NCBI GenBank assembly: GCA_000955795.1
Contig: JYOB01000012.1
Location: forward strand, 1 to 64,000
DNA from: Burkholderiaceae bacterium 26
GTDB taxonomy: Bacteria; Pseudomonadota; Gammaproteobacteria; Burkholderiales; Burkholderiaceae
Direction of reading: 5' to 3'
DNA length: 64,000 bases
A program made the position numbers and the translations under genes. The notes beneath the pieces were generated by a model, which saw nothing but the letters and a program-made list of their open reading frames with translations, searched no databases and had not been told where the DNA came from. Below are positions 9,510 to 18,349 of the stretch, piece by piece (within the stretch, counting starts at the first letter, position 1; each line of letters begins with the position of its first letter).

Positions 9510-10505
9510 ATGACGGTTCGAATCAAGGACGTAGCGGCGGCAGCGGGGGTGTCGGTGGCAACGGTGTCACGCGCGCTTGCCGGCGGCCCCGTGAGCGCAG
9601 AACTGCGCCGGCGCGTCGATGCGGCGGTGGCAGCGTCCGGGTATCGGCCGAACCTGTCGGCGCGGCGGCTGCGCTCGCAGCAGGCGCAGACCGTCGGGCT
9701 GATCGTGTCCGACATCCGCAACCCGTTCTTCACCAGCGTCAGCCGGGCGGTGGAAGACGCGGCCTACGCCGCCGGCCTGCGCGTCATCCTTTGCAATTCC
9801 GACGAAGACCCTGAGAAGGAGGCGATGTACCTGCGCCTGATGGAAGAGGAGCGCGTGACGGGCGTGATCCTCTCGCCGACGCGCGGCATTGCCGAAGCGC
9901 AGCAACCGGTGCATCTCGGCTATCCGGTCGTGCTGATCGACCGTGCGGGCCCGGCCTGCGGGACCGATGCCGTGGTGCTCGATAACCAGCAGGCGGCGCA
10001 AGCGCTGGCCGAGCATCTCGCTGCGCAAGGCTACCGGCGTATCGGCGGCTTGTTCGGGCGGACAAGTAGCACGGGCGCTGAACGCCAGGCGGGATTTGCG
10101 ACGGCGCTGGCGCGCCACGGCATGACGCTGGAGGCACGCTTCATCCTGCCCACTGCCGAGGCGGCGGAGGCCGAGACGCTGGCATGGCTGTCCGGCGCAG
10201 AACGTGAGCGGCCCGACGCGCTGGTTGCGAGTAACGCGCAATCGCTGCTTGGCGTGCTGCGTACGTTGCGCAAGCTTTCGCTGGACGTGCCTCGCGACAT
10301 CGCCGTGGCGGGCTTTGACAACGAGCCTTGGACGGAGCTCGCCGGCCCGGGCATCACCGTGATCGAACAGCCGGTCTACGACATTGGCCGCATGGCCATG
10401 GCAATGCTGCAGGACCGCCTCGCGCAGCCCGCCCTGCCGACGCGTCGCGTGCTGCTCACGGGGCGACTCGTCACGCGCGGCTCCACACCGCTGCGAAGCC
10501 CCTAG
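9510..10505 (+). CDS. fruR: LacI-family transcriptional regulator of fructose genes
   Basis: This is a 331-residue LacI/GalR repressor. The N-terminal helix-turn-helix reads IKDVAAAAGVSVATVSRAL (residues 4-22), followed by the hinge helix and a periplasmic-binding-protein-like effector domain. Its position divergent to fruBKA indicates that it controls fructose uptake, probably sensing fructose 1-phosphate as FruR/Cra proteins do. The ATG at 9510 starts the family homology; the longer frame from 9336 would run through both candidate operators and is unlikely. The ribosome site is weak (GGAAA), and a candidate operator covers it. Confidence 0.88.
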   Translation: MTVRIKDVAAAAGVSVATVSRALAGGPVSAELRRRVDAAVAASGYRPNLSARRLRSQQAQTVGLIVSDIRNPFFTSVSRAVEDAAYAAGLRVILCNSDEDPEKEAMYLRLMEEERVTGVILSPTRGIAEAQQPVHLGYPVVLIDRAGPACGTDAVVLDNQQAAQALAEHLAAQGYRRIGGLFGRTSSTGAERQAGFATALARHGMTLEARFILPTAEAAEAETLAWLSGAERERPDALVASNAQSLLGVLRTLRKLSLDVPRDIAVAGFDNEPWTELAGPGITVIEQPVYDIGRMAMAMLQDRLAQPALPTRRVLLTGRLVTRGSTPLRSP

Positions 10506-10587
10506 CAGGCGATTACAATTTCCGGATACCTGCGGCTAAGCGATGACACCAACATGCGCCAGCCGCCACCCAATCCGGAGCCCCTTG

Positions 10588-12684
10588 ATGTCCACCCAAG
10601 TCATCCGTGCCGCCTGCCCGCACGACTGCCCCGACACCTGCGCCTTGCTCGTCACCGTCGAGGACGGCCGCGCCACCCGCGTGCAGGGCGATCCGGACCA
10701 CCCGACGACGGCTGGCGTGCTGTGCACCAAGGTCAATCGATATGCAGAACGCACGTACCACCCGAACCGCCTGCTGACGCCAATGAAGCGCGTGGGCGCC
10801 AAGGGCGAGGGCAAGTTCGAACCGATTTCGTGGGACGAAGCCATCGACACCATCGCCACGCGCCTGGGCGACATTGCGGCGCGCAATCCGGAGGCCATTC
10901 TTCCGTACAGCTATGCCGGCACGATGGGCCTGGTGCAGGGCGAGAGCATGGCCGCGCGCTTCTTCCATAAGCTCGGGGCGTCGCTGCTCGATCGCACGAT
11001 CTGCGCATCGGCCGGCGCGACGGCGCTGCGCTACACATATGGCGCTAGCCTCGGCATGGACATTGAGCACGTGCAGGACGCCAAGCTGATCCTGATCTGG
11101 GGCGCCAATCCGATCGCGTCGAACCTGCATTTCTGGACACGCGCGCAAGAAGCCAAACGGCGCGGCGCCACGCTCGTCGCCATCGACCCGTATCGTTCGC
11201 TGACGGCCGAGAAGTGCCATCGCCATCTGGCGGTGCGCCCCGGTACCGATGCGGCGCTGGCGCTGGCGATGATCCACGTGTTGATCCGAGATGACCTGCT
11301 CGACCACGATTACATTGGCAACCACACGCTGGGCTTCCATGCGCTGCGTGAGCGCGCGCAGCAATACACGCCGGAATATGCGGCCACGCTGTGCGGGGTG
11401 GACGCGGCGGATATCGAGTGGCTCGCCAAGCTGTACGGCACGACCGTCGTGCGTGACAAGCAGCCGGCGGCCATTCGCCTGAATTACGGCATGCAGCGCG
11501 CACATGGCGGCGGGCAGGGCGTGCGCGCGGTCGCATGCCTGCCGTCGCTGGTGGGCGCGTGGCGCGATGCGGCGGGCGGCCTGCAACTGTCGACGTCCGG
11601 TTTCTTCCCCATCGACAACGCGAAGCTGCAGCGCCCTGACTTGCTGCCGACGTGGCCCCGCATGCCGCGCACGATCAACATGAGCACCATCGGCGATGCG
11701 CTGCTGCATGCGGGCGATGCGTCGTTCGGGCCGAAGGTCGAGGCGGTGGTCGTCTACAACAGCAACCCCGTGGCGGTGGCGCCCGACTCGCGCAAGGTCG
11801 CCGCCGGATTTGCACGCGAAGATCTCTTCACCGTGGTGCTGGAGCATTTCCAGACCGACACGGCCGACTACGCCGACATCGTGCTGCCCGCCACCACGCA
11901 GCTCGAACACGTCGATGTGCACAAGGCTTACGGCCACACCTACGTGCTGGCCAACAACGCTGCCATTGCGCCCATGGGCCAGTCGCTGCCGAACACGGAG
12001 ATCTTCCGCCGTATTGCGCAGCGCATGGGCCTGACGGATGCGTGCTTTGCCGATTCCGACGACGACATCGCCGCCCAGGCCGTGCGCCGTGACGATCCGG
12101 CCGCCGCGCACATCGACTGGGCCACGCTCAAGCGCGAGGGCTGGCAGAAGCTGGCGCACCCGGCTGCGCCGCTGGCACGTGGCGGCTATCGCACGCCGTC
12201 CGGCCGCTGCGAGTTCTATTCCGAACAGATGGCCAAAGACGGACTCGACCCGCTTCCCGGCTATGTGCCGCCGCATGAGTCGGCCATCAGCACGCCAGAG
12301 CTGGCCAAGCGGTATCCGCTGTCGATGATCTCGCCGCCGGCGCGCAACTTCCTGAACTCCACTTTCGTCAACGTCGACAGCCTGCGCAACACTGAAGGCG
12401 AGCCGCATCTCGACATCCACCCCGACGATGCGAATGCGCGCGGCGTTGTCGATGGCGAACTGGTCCGCATCTTCAACGATCGCGGCACCATGCAGGCGCG
12501 CGCCCGCGTGACCGACCGTGCGCGGCGCGGCGTGGTCGTCGGCCTGTCGATCTGGTGGAAGAAGCTCTCGCCCGATGGCACCAACGCGAACGAGCTGACC
12601 AGCCAGCGGCTGACCGACATGGGGCGTGCGCCTACCTTCTACGATTGCCTGGTCGAGGTCGCGCCGTTGGCACAGGCCGCCTGA
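10588..12684 (+). CDS. Molybdopterin-dependent oxidoreductase (COG0243 type)
   Basis: This is a 698-residue cytoplasmic molybdoenzyme of the DMSO-reductase superfamily. The N-terminus binds a [4Fe-4S] cluster through Cys10, Cys14, Cys18 and Cys46 (CPHDCPDTC...LCTK), followed by the molybdopterin domain and a C-terminal dinucleotide-binding domain (about 575-690, with LDIHPDDANARGVVDGE). There is no twin-arginine signal. The ATG at 10588 has a GGAG ribosome site. No electron-transfer subunit, chaperone or cofactor gene adjoins it. Relatives in Ralstonia and Burkholderia are annotated only at family level, and the substrate is unknown. The probable Mo-site region is TICASAGATA. Confidence 0.85.
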   Translation: MSTQVIRAACPHDCPDTCALLVTVEDGRATRVQGDPDHPTTAGVLCTKVNRYAERTYHPNRLLTPMKRVGAKGEGKFEPISWDEAIDTIATRLGDIAARNPEAILPYSYAGTMGLVQGESMAARFFHKLGASLLDRTICASAGATALRYTYGASLGMDIEHVQDAKLILIWGANPIASNLHFWTRAQEAKRRGATLVAIDPYRSLTAEKCHRHLAVRPGTDAALALAMIHVLIRDDLLDHDYIGNHTLGFHALRERAQQYTPEYAATLCGVDAADIEWLAKLYGTTVVRDKQPAAIRLNYGMQRAHGGGQGVRAVACLPSLVGAWRDAAGGLQLSTSGFFPIDNAKLQRPDLLPTWPRMPRTINMSTIGDALLHAGDASFGPKVEAVVVYNSNPVAVAPDSRKVAAGFAREDLFTVVLEHFQTDTADYADIVLPATTQLEHVDVHKAYGHTYVLANNAAIAPMGQSLPNTEIFRRIAQRMGLTDACFADSDDDIAAQAVRRDDPAAAHIDWATLKREGWQKLAHPAAPLARGGYRTPSGRCEFYSEQMAKDGLDPLPGYVPPHESAISTPELAKRYPLSMISPPARNFLNSTFVNVDSLRNTEGEPHLDIHPDDANARGVVDGELVRIFNDRGTMQARARVTDRARRGVVVGLSIWWKKLSPDGTNANELTSQRLTDMGRAPTFYDCLVEVAPLAQAA

Positions 12685-12694
12685 CGTGGCCGTC

Positions 12695-13792
12695 ATGCGT
12701 GCCGCCCGCGCGCTGTGCCTTGCGCTGTCGCTTGCCGGTTCGGCCTTGCTGGCCGGCTGCGACACGGTCGGCTATTACTATCAGTCGGTCAGCGGACATC
12801 TTTTGCTGATGGCGCAGCGGGAGTCGATCGACCAAGCCATCGACAACGCGCGGCAGGCCCACAACGACAAGCTCGCCAAGCGCCTGGAAGATGCGCGCAG
12901 CATTCGCATCTATGCCTCTCGCGAGCTGGGCTTGCCCGACAACGGCAGCTATCGCGTCTACGCCAATCTCAAGCGCCCCTTTGCGGTGTGGAACGTATTT
13001 GCCGCGCCCGAGCTGTCGGTCAAGCTCAAGGAATGGTGTTTCCTCGTCGTCGGCTGCGTGACCTATCGAGGGTATTACGACCGCAACGCCGCCATGGCCT
13101 ACGCCGATACCTTGCGCGCCCAAGGCCTGGACGTCGATGTGGCCGGCATTCCTGCGTATTCCACACTGGGTTATTTCGACGACCCGCTGCTCAATACCTT
13201 CGTCGGCCTGCCCGAAGGCGAGCTGGCGCGGCTGATTTTTCATGAGCTGGCGCATCAGGTCGTCTACGCCAAGGGTGATACCGCGTTCAACGAATCGTTT
13301 GCCACCACGGTCGAAACCATTGGTGTCGAACGCTGGCTGGCCGATGCCGCCACCCCGGAAATTCGCGCGGAATACGCCACGTACGACGCCCGGCGCGTAC
13401 AATTCCGCGCCCTCCTGCTGGCGTACCGCAACCGGCTCGAGGCGCTGTATGCGAGCCCCGTGTCGGACGATGAGAAGCGCGCCGGAAAACGCGCCATCTT
13501 CGCGAGCCTGCAGGCCGATTACGCCAAGCTCAAAGCAAGCTGGGGCGGTTATACCGGTTACGACCGCTGGTTTGCGCAGCCGCTGTCGAACGCGCATCTG
13601 GGGGCAGTCGCGAGCTACCTGGAATGGGTGCCGGCGTTCACGGCGCTATACCACCGCGACGGTGGCGACTGGGCGCGCTTCTATGCCGACGTCAAAGCCA
13701 TGGCGAGCGAATCGAAACAACAGCGCGAGGTAGCACTGCGGGTGCTCGCGCCTGCGGCGATGGCCAAGTCGGAGGGCATCACGCAAAAGTGA
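12695..13792 (+). CDS. Predicted lipoprotein aminopeptidase (COG4324 type)
   Basis: This 365-residue protein has a lipoprotein signal (hydrophobic ALCLALSLAGSALLAG followed by Cys) and a zinc-protease motif HELAHQ with a downstream Glu in FNESFATTVE, the gluzincin arrangement. It matches the poorly characterised predicted aminopeptidase family COG4324. It probably sits on the inner or outer membrane facing the periplasm. A GTG at 12686 would add three residues and lies 1 bp after the molybdoenzyme stop, so the two genes may be co-transcribed. The substrate is unknown. Confidence 0.8.
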   Translation: MRAARALCLALSLAGSALLAGCDTVGYYYQSVSGHLLLMAQRESIDQAIDNARQAHNDKLAKRLEDARSIRIYASRELGLPDNGSYRVYANLKRPFAVWNVFAAPELSVKLKEWCFLVVGCVTYRGYYDRNAAMAYADTLRAQGLDVDVAGIPAYSTLGYFDDPLLNTFVGLPEGELARLIFHELAHQVVYAKGDTAFNESFATTVETIGVERWLADAATPEIRAEYATYDARRVQFRALLLAYRNRLEALYASPVSDDEKRAGKRAIFASLQADYAKLKASWGGYTGYDRWFAQPLSNAHLGAVASYLEWVPAFTALYHRDGGDWARFYADVKAMASESKQQREVALRVLAPAAMAKSEGITQK

Positions 13793-13942
13793 TGCCAAGA
13801 TCGTTTTCCGCACCAGTTTCAAGCAGCCTGGACCGGCTGAGGGAACTGTCTAAGTTATTGTTTTGACACAGACATCCGCGTAGGATGCCGAAAAAAACGA
13901 ACGACCATTCGAAAAAATCGACAATCGCCAGGAGACACACCC

Positions 13943-15652
13943 ATGGATAAGCCGTGGCTGAAGCAGTACCCCGCTGGGGTGCCGGCCGAGATCGATGCAT
14001 CGCAGTATCGATCGCTGGCCCATCTGCTTGAGGATTCTTTCCAGAAGAACCGCAACCGCCGTGCATTTGAATGCATGGGCAAGGTGCTGACCTACGGCGA
14101 GCTGGATACGCTTTCGCGCCAACTGGCGGCGTGGCTGCAATCGCGCGGTCTGGCACCGGGCGCGCGCGTCGCGCTGATGATGCCGAACGTGCTGCAGTAC
14201 CCGGTGGCGCTGGCCGCCGTGCTGCGCGCCGGCTATGTGGTCGTCAACGTCAATCCGCTCTATACCCCGCGCGAACTGGAACACCAGCTCAAGGACAGCG
14301 GCGCGGAAGCCATCATCATCCTGGAGAACTTCGCGACGACGCTGCAGCAGGTGCTGCCCAATACACCGATCAAGCACATCGTGGTGGCCAGCATGGGCGA
14401 CATGCTTGGCGGGCTCAAGGGCATGCTGGTCAATTTCGTCGTGCGCAGCGTCAAGAAGATGGTGCCGGCGTGGGAACTGCCCAGCTGCATCCGCTTCAAC
14501 ACCGCGCTGCAAGAGGGCACCAAGCAGACGCTCAAGCCGACCTCCGTCGGCCCCGACGACGTGGCCTTCCTGCAATACACAGGCGGCACGACCGGCGTGT
14601 CGAAGGGCGCGACGCTGCTGCATCGGAACATCGTCGCCAACGTGCTGCAATCGGAAGCGTGGATGAACCCGGCGCTCACCAAGCCCGGCCGCGACGGCCG
14701 CATGCTGGCCGCCGACGAAGAGATCATCACGATCACCGCGCTGCCGCTGTATCACATCTTCGCGCTGACGGTGTGCTGCCTGCTGTCGATGCGCAAGGGC
14801 GGGCTGGCGGTGTTGATCCCGAACCCGCGCGACATCCCCGGCTTCATCAAGGTGCTCAAGCAGTATCGCTTCCACATGTTCCCGGCCGTGAACACGCTGT
14901 ACAACGCGCTGCTGAACAACCCCGAGTTCAAGGACGTCGATTGCTCCAACCTGCGCGTGGCCAACGGCGGCGGCATGGCGGTGCAGGAAGCTGTTGCAAA
15001 GAAGTGGCTCGAAGTGACCGGCTGCCCGATCATCGAAGGCTATGGCCTGTCGGAAACCTCGCCGTCGGCCATCTGCAACCCGACCGATACCGACAAATTT
15101 TCGGGCACCGTCGGGTTGCCGATTCCGGGCACTGAAATCGCCATTCGCGACGACGAAGGCCGCGATCAGCCGATCGGCCAGCCGGGCGAAATCTGCATCC
15201 GTGGCCCGCAAGTCATGGCAGGTTATTGGAAGCGTCCGGACGAGACCGCCAAGGTCATGTACGCCGACGGTTTCTTCAAGACCGGCGACGTGGGCGTGAT
15301 GGACGAGCGCGGTTACACCAAGATCGTCGATCGCAAGAAGGACATGATCTTGGTGTCGGGCTTCAACGTGTACCCGAACGAGATCGAAGGCGTGGTGGCG
15401 ATGTGCCCGGGCGTGCTGGAAGTGGCCGCCGTGGGCGTGCCCGACGTGCATTCCGGCGAAGTGGTGAAGCTGTTCGTGGTGCGTCGCGATCCGACGCTCA
15501 CGGAGCAGAAGCTGCAGGAGTTCTGTAAGGAACAGCTCACCGGCTACAAGCGCCCGAAGTTCATCGAGTTCCGCAACGAGCTGCCGAAGACCAACGTCGG
15601 CAAGATCCTGCGCCGCGAACTGCGCGACGAGGCGATGAAGAAGCGTGCTTGA
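13943..15652 (+). CDS. fadD: Long-chain-fatty-acid-CoA ligase FadD
   Basis: FadD activates fatty acids to acyl-CoA through an acyl-AMP intermediate, feeding beta-oxidation or lipid synthesis at the inner membrane. The 569-residue protein has the AMP-binding P-loop YTGGTTGVSKG, the GYGLSETSP motif, the KTGDVG/VDRKKDMI hinge region and the C-terminal catalytic Lys in NVGKILRREL. The ATG at 13943 has AGGAG at good spacing. It is a single gene: upstream is a 150-bp non-coding stretch, downstream a 12-bp perfect terminator. A medium-chain specificity cannot be excluded. Confidence 0.92.
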   Translation: MDKPWLKQYPAGVPAEIDASQYRSLAHLLEDSFQKNRNRRAFECMGKVLTYGELDTLSRQLAAWLQSRGLAPGARVALMMPNVLQYPVALAAVLRAGYVVVNVNPLYTPRELEHQLKDSGAEAIIILENFATTLQQVLPNTPIKHIVVASMGDMLGGLKGMLVNFVVRSVKKMVPAWELPSCIRFNTALQEGTKQTLKPTSVGPDDVAFLQYTGGTTGVSKGATLLHRNIVANVLQSEAWMNPALTKPGRDGRMLAADEEIITITALPLYHIFALTVCCLLSMRKGGLAVLIPNPRDIPGFIKVLKQYRFHMFPAVNTLYNALLNNPEFKDVDCSNLRVANGGGMAVQEAVAKKWLEVTGCPIIEGYGLSETSPSAICNPTDTDKFSGTVGLPIPGTEIAIRDDEGRDQPIGQPGEICIRGPQVMAGYWKRPDETAKVMYADGFFKTGDVGVMDERGYTKIVDRKKDMILVSGFNVYPNEIEGVVAMCPGVLEVAAVGVPDVHSGEVVKLFVVRRDPTLTEQKLQEFCKEQLTGYKRPKFIEFRNELPKTNVGKILRRELRDEAMKKRA

Positions 15653-15670
15653 GTCTGCGTAGCCGCAAAG

Positions 15671-15698
15671 AAAAAGCCGCGACGAATCGCGGCTTTTT
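15671..15698. terminator. Bidirectional terminator, fadD / hlyIII-family gene
   Basis: A perfect 12-bp stem (AAAAAGCCGCGA/TCGCGGCTTTTT) around a CGAA tetraloop gives T runs on both strands, as expected between convergent genes. Confidence 0.93.
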
Positions 15699-15729
15699 CT
15701 TTAGTCCGGTACTAGGAAGGCGGGGCCGG

Positions 15730-16347
15730 TCAGCCCACGTACAGGAGGATGCTGACGAACTGACAAGCGCTGCCTGCCAGCACAAACAGATGCCAGATGC
15801 CGTGGAAGTGCCGCACCTTCTCGTCAAAGAGAAAGAAGCCGATGCCAGCCGTATAAAGCGCGCCGCCCGCTACCAGCCACCACAGGCCCGGCGCAGGCAA
15901 CGCGGCCGCCAGTGGCCCCATGGCAATCAGCACCAGCCAGCCCATCACCACGTAAATCAGCAGTGAGAACAGGCGCGTGCGGTGGCCGATCCAGAGTTCC
16001 TGTGCAATGCCGATGGCTGCCAGCGCCCAGTTGATGCCGAACAGCGCCCAGCCCCAGGGGCCGCGCAGCGTCACTAGCGCAAACGGTGTGTAGCTACCGG
16101 CGATCAACAGGTAGATGGCGCAATAGTCCAGCCGCTGGAAGATGCTTTTGGCGGGGCCGCGCAGGCTGTGATACAGCGTGGAAATTGTGTAGAGCAGGAC
16201 GAGCGTGGTGCCGTACACCACGGAGCTAACGACCTTCCACGCGTCGTGGTGCAGTGCGGATGACGTTACCAGAACGGCCATACCCCCGGCGGCAAGGATG
16301 GCTCCGGCCAGGTGGCTGAAGCCGTTGAAACGTTCTCCGTGATACAT
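15730..16347 (-). CDS. Hemolysin III family membrane protein (PAQR-like)
   Basis: This 205-residue integral membrane protein of the HlyIII/YqfA family has about seven hydrophobic segments. The family's conserved polar residues are visible: His in STLYHSL, Asp in LDYCAIYLLIAGSYTP and the C-terminal HFHGIWHLFVL, which in PAQR relatives form a metal site. Despite the family name, haemolysis is not established for most members; a role in membrane lipid homeostasis has been suggested for bacterial relatives. The ATG has GGAG upstream. It diverges from arfB with only 43 bp between the starts. Confidence 0.88.
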   Translation of the reverse strand: MYHGERFNGFSHLAGAILAAGGMAVLVTSSALHHDAWKVVSSVVYGTTLVLLYTISTLYHSLRGPAKSIFQRLDYCAIYLLIAGSYTPFALVTLRGPWGWALFGINWALAAIGIAQELWIGHRTRLFSLLIYVVMGWLVLIAMGPLAAALPAPGLWWLVAGGALYTAGIGFFLFDEKVRHFHGIWHLFVLAGSACQFVSILLYVG

Positions 16348-16378
16348 GCGCTGATCTCCAGAAAAACCCGGTTCTTCC

Positions 16379-16384
16379 TACAAT
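16379..16384 (+). promoter_or_regulatory. Candidate -10 element just before arfB
   Basis: TACAAT (5 of 6 matches to TATAAT) ends 6 bp before the arfB ATG. Initiation at the normal distance would fall on or next to the start codon, giving a leaderless mRNA. No convincing -35 hexamer is seen. Confidence 0.35.
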
Positions 16385-16390
16385 GCCCCA

Positions 16391-16825
16391 ATGCCCGGCA
16401 CCGATCTCAAAATCACTCCCCAATTGTCCATTCCGGAGTCGGAGCTGGTCGAGCGCTTTGTGCGCGCAAGCGGAGCGGGGGGGCAAAACATCAACAAGGT
16501 ATCGACGGCGGTGGAGTTGCGCTTTGACATCGCCCAATCGCCGTCGTTGCCGGAGGCATTGCGGGCTCGCCTGTTGGGAAAGCGCGACCGGCGCTTGACC
16601 GATGAAGGCGTGATTGTGATCGATGCGCAACGGTTTCGCACGCAGGACCGCAATCGCCAGGACGCCCGTGAACGTCTGGCCGCATTCATTGCGACGGGGC
16701 TTTCGGTGCCGAAGTCGCGCATCGCCACCAAGCCTACGCGCGCTTCCAAGACGCGCCGTCTGGAAGGCAAGCGCGCGCGTGGCGACGTCAAGCGTGGTCG
16801 CTCGGGCCGCCACTCGTGGGATTAA
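16391..16825 (+). CDS. arfB: Alternative ribosome-rescue factor ArfB (YaeJ)
   Basis: ArfB frees ribosomes stalled on mRNAs lacking a stop codon by hydrolysing peptidyl-tRNA. The 144-residue protein has the release-factor catalytic loop GAGGQNINKV with GGQ at residues 30-32. A long basic tail (about 108-144, rich in Lys and Arg) follows, the part that enters the empty mRNA channel in E. coli ArfB. The length fits the family. No Shine-Dalgarno precedes the ATG, and a TACAAT box lies 6 bp upstream, so the mRNA may be leaderless. Confidence 0.92.
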   Translation: MPGTDLKITPQLSIPESELVERFVRASGAGGQNINKVSTAVELRFDIAQSPSLPEALRARLLGKRDRRLTDEGVIVIDAQRFRTQDRNRQDARERLAAFIATGLSVPKSRIATKPTRASKTRRLEGKRARGDVKRGRSGRHSWD

Positions 16826-16846
16826 GCGCGTTGCGATGCGGGGTCC

Positions 16847-18163
16847 TTACATCAGCCGGGTATCGCGCGTCTCGCGCATGCACAGCACGCCGATCAGGCT
16901 GACTACCGCGGCGGCCGACACATACATGCCTACCCAGCTCAGGCCGCCTTGCTCGGCCAGCTTCTGCGCGATATACGGCGCAATCGACGCGCCGAGAATG
17001 CCGCCGAGGTTGTACGACACGCCGGCGCCTGTGTAGCGCACGTTGGTCGGAAACAGTTCTGGCAGCAGCGCGCCCATCGGCGCGAAGGTCACGCCCATCA
17101 GGAACAACTCGATGATGAGGAACAGCGCCACCAGCGGCGTCTGCCCACTACCCAGCAGCGGCGCCATCGTAAAGCCCGACAGGATGGCCGCGATGATGCC
17201 GACCATCAGCACCGGCCTGCGCCCGAAGCGGTCCGACGCCCACGCCGACAGCGGCGTCGCCAGCCCCATGAACACCACCGCCAGGCACAGCAGCCCCAGG
17301 AAGCTCGGGCGCGAGAAGTGCAGCGTGCCCACGCCGTACGACAGCGAGAACACCGTCGAGATATAGAACAGCGTGTAGCAGACCACCATGGCCAGCGCGC
17401 CCAGCAGCGTCGGCCACCAGTGGTGCGCCAGCAGCGTGGCGACCGGCACCTTCACGCGCTCCTGCCGGTCGATGGCGGCTTGGAAGGCCGGGGTCTCGGC
17501 GATCTTCAATCGCACATACAGGCCCAGCGCCACGAGCACTGCGCTGACCAGGAACGGCACGCGCCAGCCCCAACTGCGGAACTGCTCGTCCGACAGTGCG
17601 ATCGCCAGCCCGAAGAAGAGGCCGTTCGATGCCAGGAAACCGACCGACGGGCCGAGCTGAGGAAACATGCCGAACCAGGCGCGTTTGCCGGCCGGTGCAT
17701 TCTCAGTTGCCAGCAGCGCCGCGCCGCCCCATTCACCGCCCAGGCCAATGCCCTGGCCAAAGCGCAGCACACACAGCAGGATCGGTGCAAGGGTGCCGAT
17801 GCTGTCGTACCCCGGCACCAGCCCGATCAGCGTGGTCGAAATGCCCATCACCAGCAGCGACGCCACCAGCGTCGACTTGCGCCCGATGCGATCGCCAAAG
17901 TGGCCGAACAGGAACGAGCCGATTGGCCGCGCAATAAAGGCGATGCCGAATGTGACGAACGCCGACAGCGCTTGTGCGGCGGCAGAGCCATGCGGAAAGA
18001 ACACCGGCCCAATGACCAGTGCCGCGGCTGTCGCGTAGACATAGAAATCGTAGAACTCGATGGCCGTGCCGATGAAGCTCGCAAAGACGATGCGCGAGCG
18101 GCTGGCGTCGGTGGCCGCGCCGGGGGCGGCGGGCGCCATGGTTGGAGATGTCGAAGAGGACAT
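16847..18163 (-). CDS. MFS transporter, metabolite:H+ symporter (MHS) type
   Basis: This 438-residue inner-membrane transporter has 12 predicted helices. The start of helix 1 (FIGTAIEFYDFYVYATAAA) and the loop GSFLFGHFGDRIGRK are signatures of the metabolite:H+ symporter branch, whose members carry shikimate, alpha-ketoglutarate, citrate or osmolytes. The ATG has GGAG upstream. It converges on arfB with a 21-bp gap. The substrate is not predictable; there is no adjacent catabolic gene. Confidence 0.88.
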   Translation of the reverse strand: MSSSTSPTMAPAAPGAATDASRSRIVFASFIGTAIEFYDFYVYATAAALVIGPVFFPHGSAAAQALSAFVTFGIAFIARPIGSFLFGHFGDRIGRKSTLVASLLVMGISTTLIGLVPGYDSIGTLAPILLCVLRFGQGIGLGGEWGGAALLATENAPAGKRAWFGMFPQLGPSVGFLASNGLFFGLAIALSDEQFRSWGWRVPFLVSAVLVALGLYVRLKIAETPAFQAAIDRQERVKVPVATLLAHHWWPTLLGALAMVVCYTLFYISTVFSLSYGVGTLHFSRPSFLGLLCLAVVFMGLATPLSAWASDRFGRRPVLMVGIIAAILSGFTMAPLLGSGQTPLVALFLIIELFLMGVTFAPMGALLPELFPTNVRYTGAGVSYNLGGILGASIAPYIAQKLAEQGGLSWVGMYVSAAAVVSLIGVLCMRETRDTRLM

Positions 18164-18278
18164 GCGGGTCTCCGGTTAGGTTGGCGTTGTTGTCGTTATG
18201 AAGTGCCGCTCGTTGTTGTGCCGATGTTCTGCTGGCCGGCGGCGGGCTCGGTCGCAGGAGCATAGCGCGCGGCCATGC

Positions 18279-18302
18279 AAAAAGGCACCCGAAGGTGCCT
18301 TT
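18279..18302 (-). terminator. Rho-independent terminator of the porin gene
   Basis: A perfect 9-bp stem AAAGGCACC/GGTGCCTTT with a CGAA loop lies just after the porin stop. On the minus strand it is followed by five T. Confidence 0.88.
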
Positions 18303-18349
18303 CTGCGCCCGCCAAGGAGAGGGGCGGCGGGCAAAAACCAAAGCGTGCG

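Noticed and set aside
10513-12765. A 750-codon minus-strand frame antisense to the molybdoenzyme
   Set aside because: Shadow frame. The opposite strand encodes the Fe-S and molybdopterin motifs.
15730-16347. True haemolysin or toxin gene
   Set aside because: The name comes from one Bacillus protein. The sequence is that of a common seven-helix PAQR-like membrane protein and has no neighbouring toxin or secretion genes.
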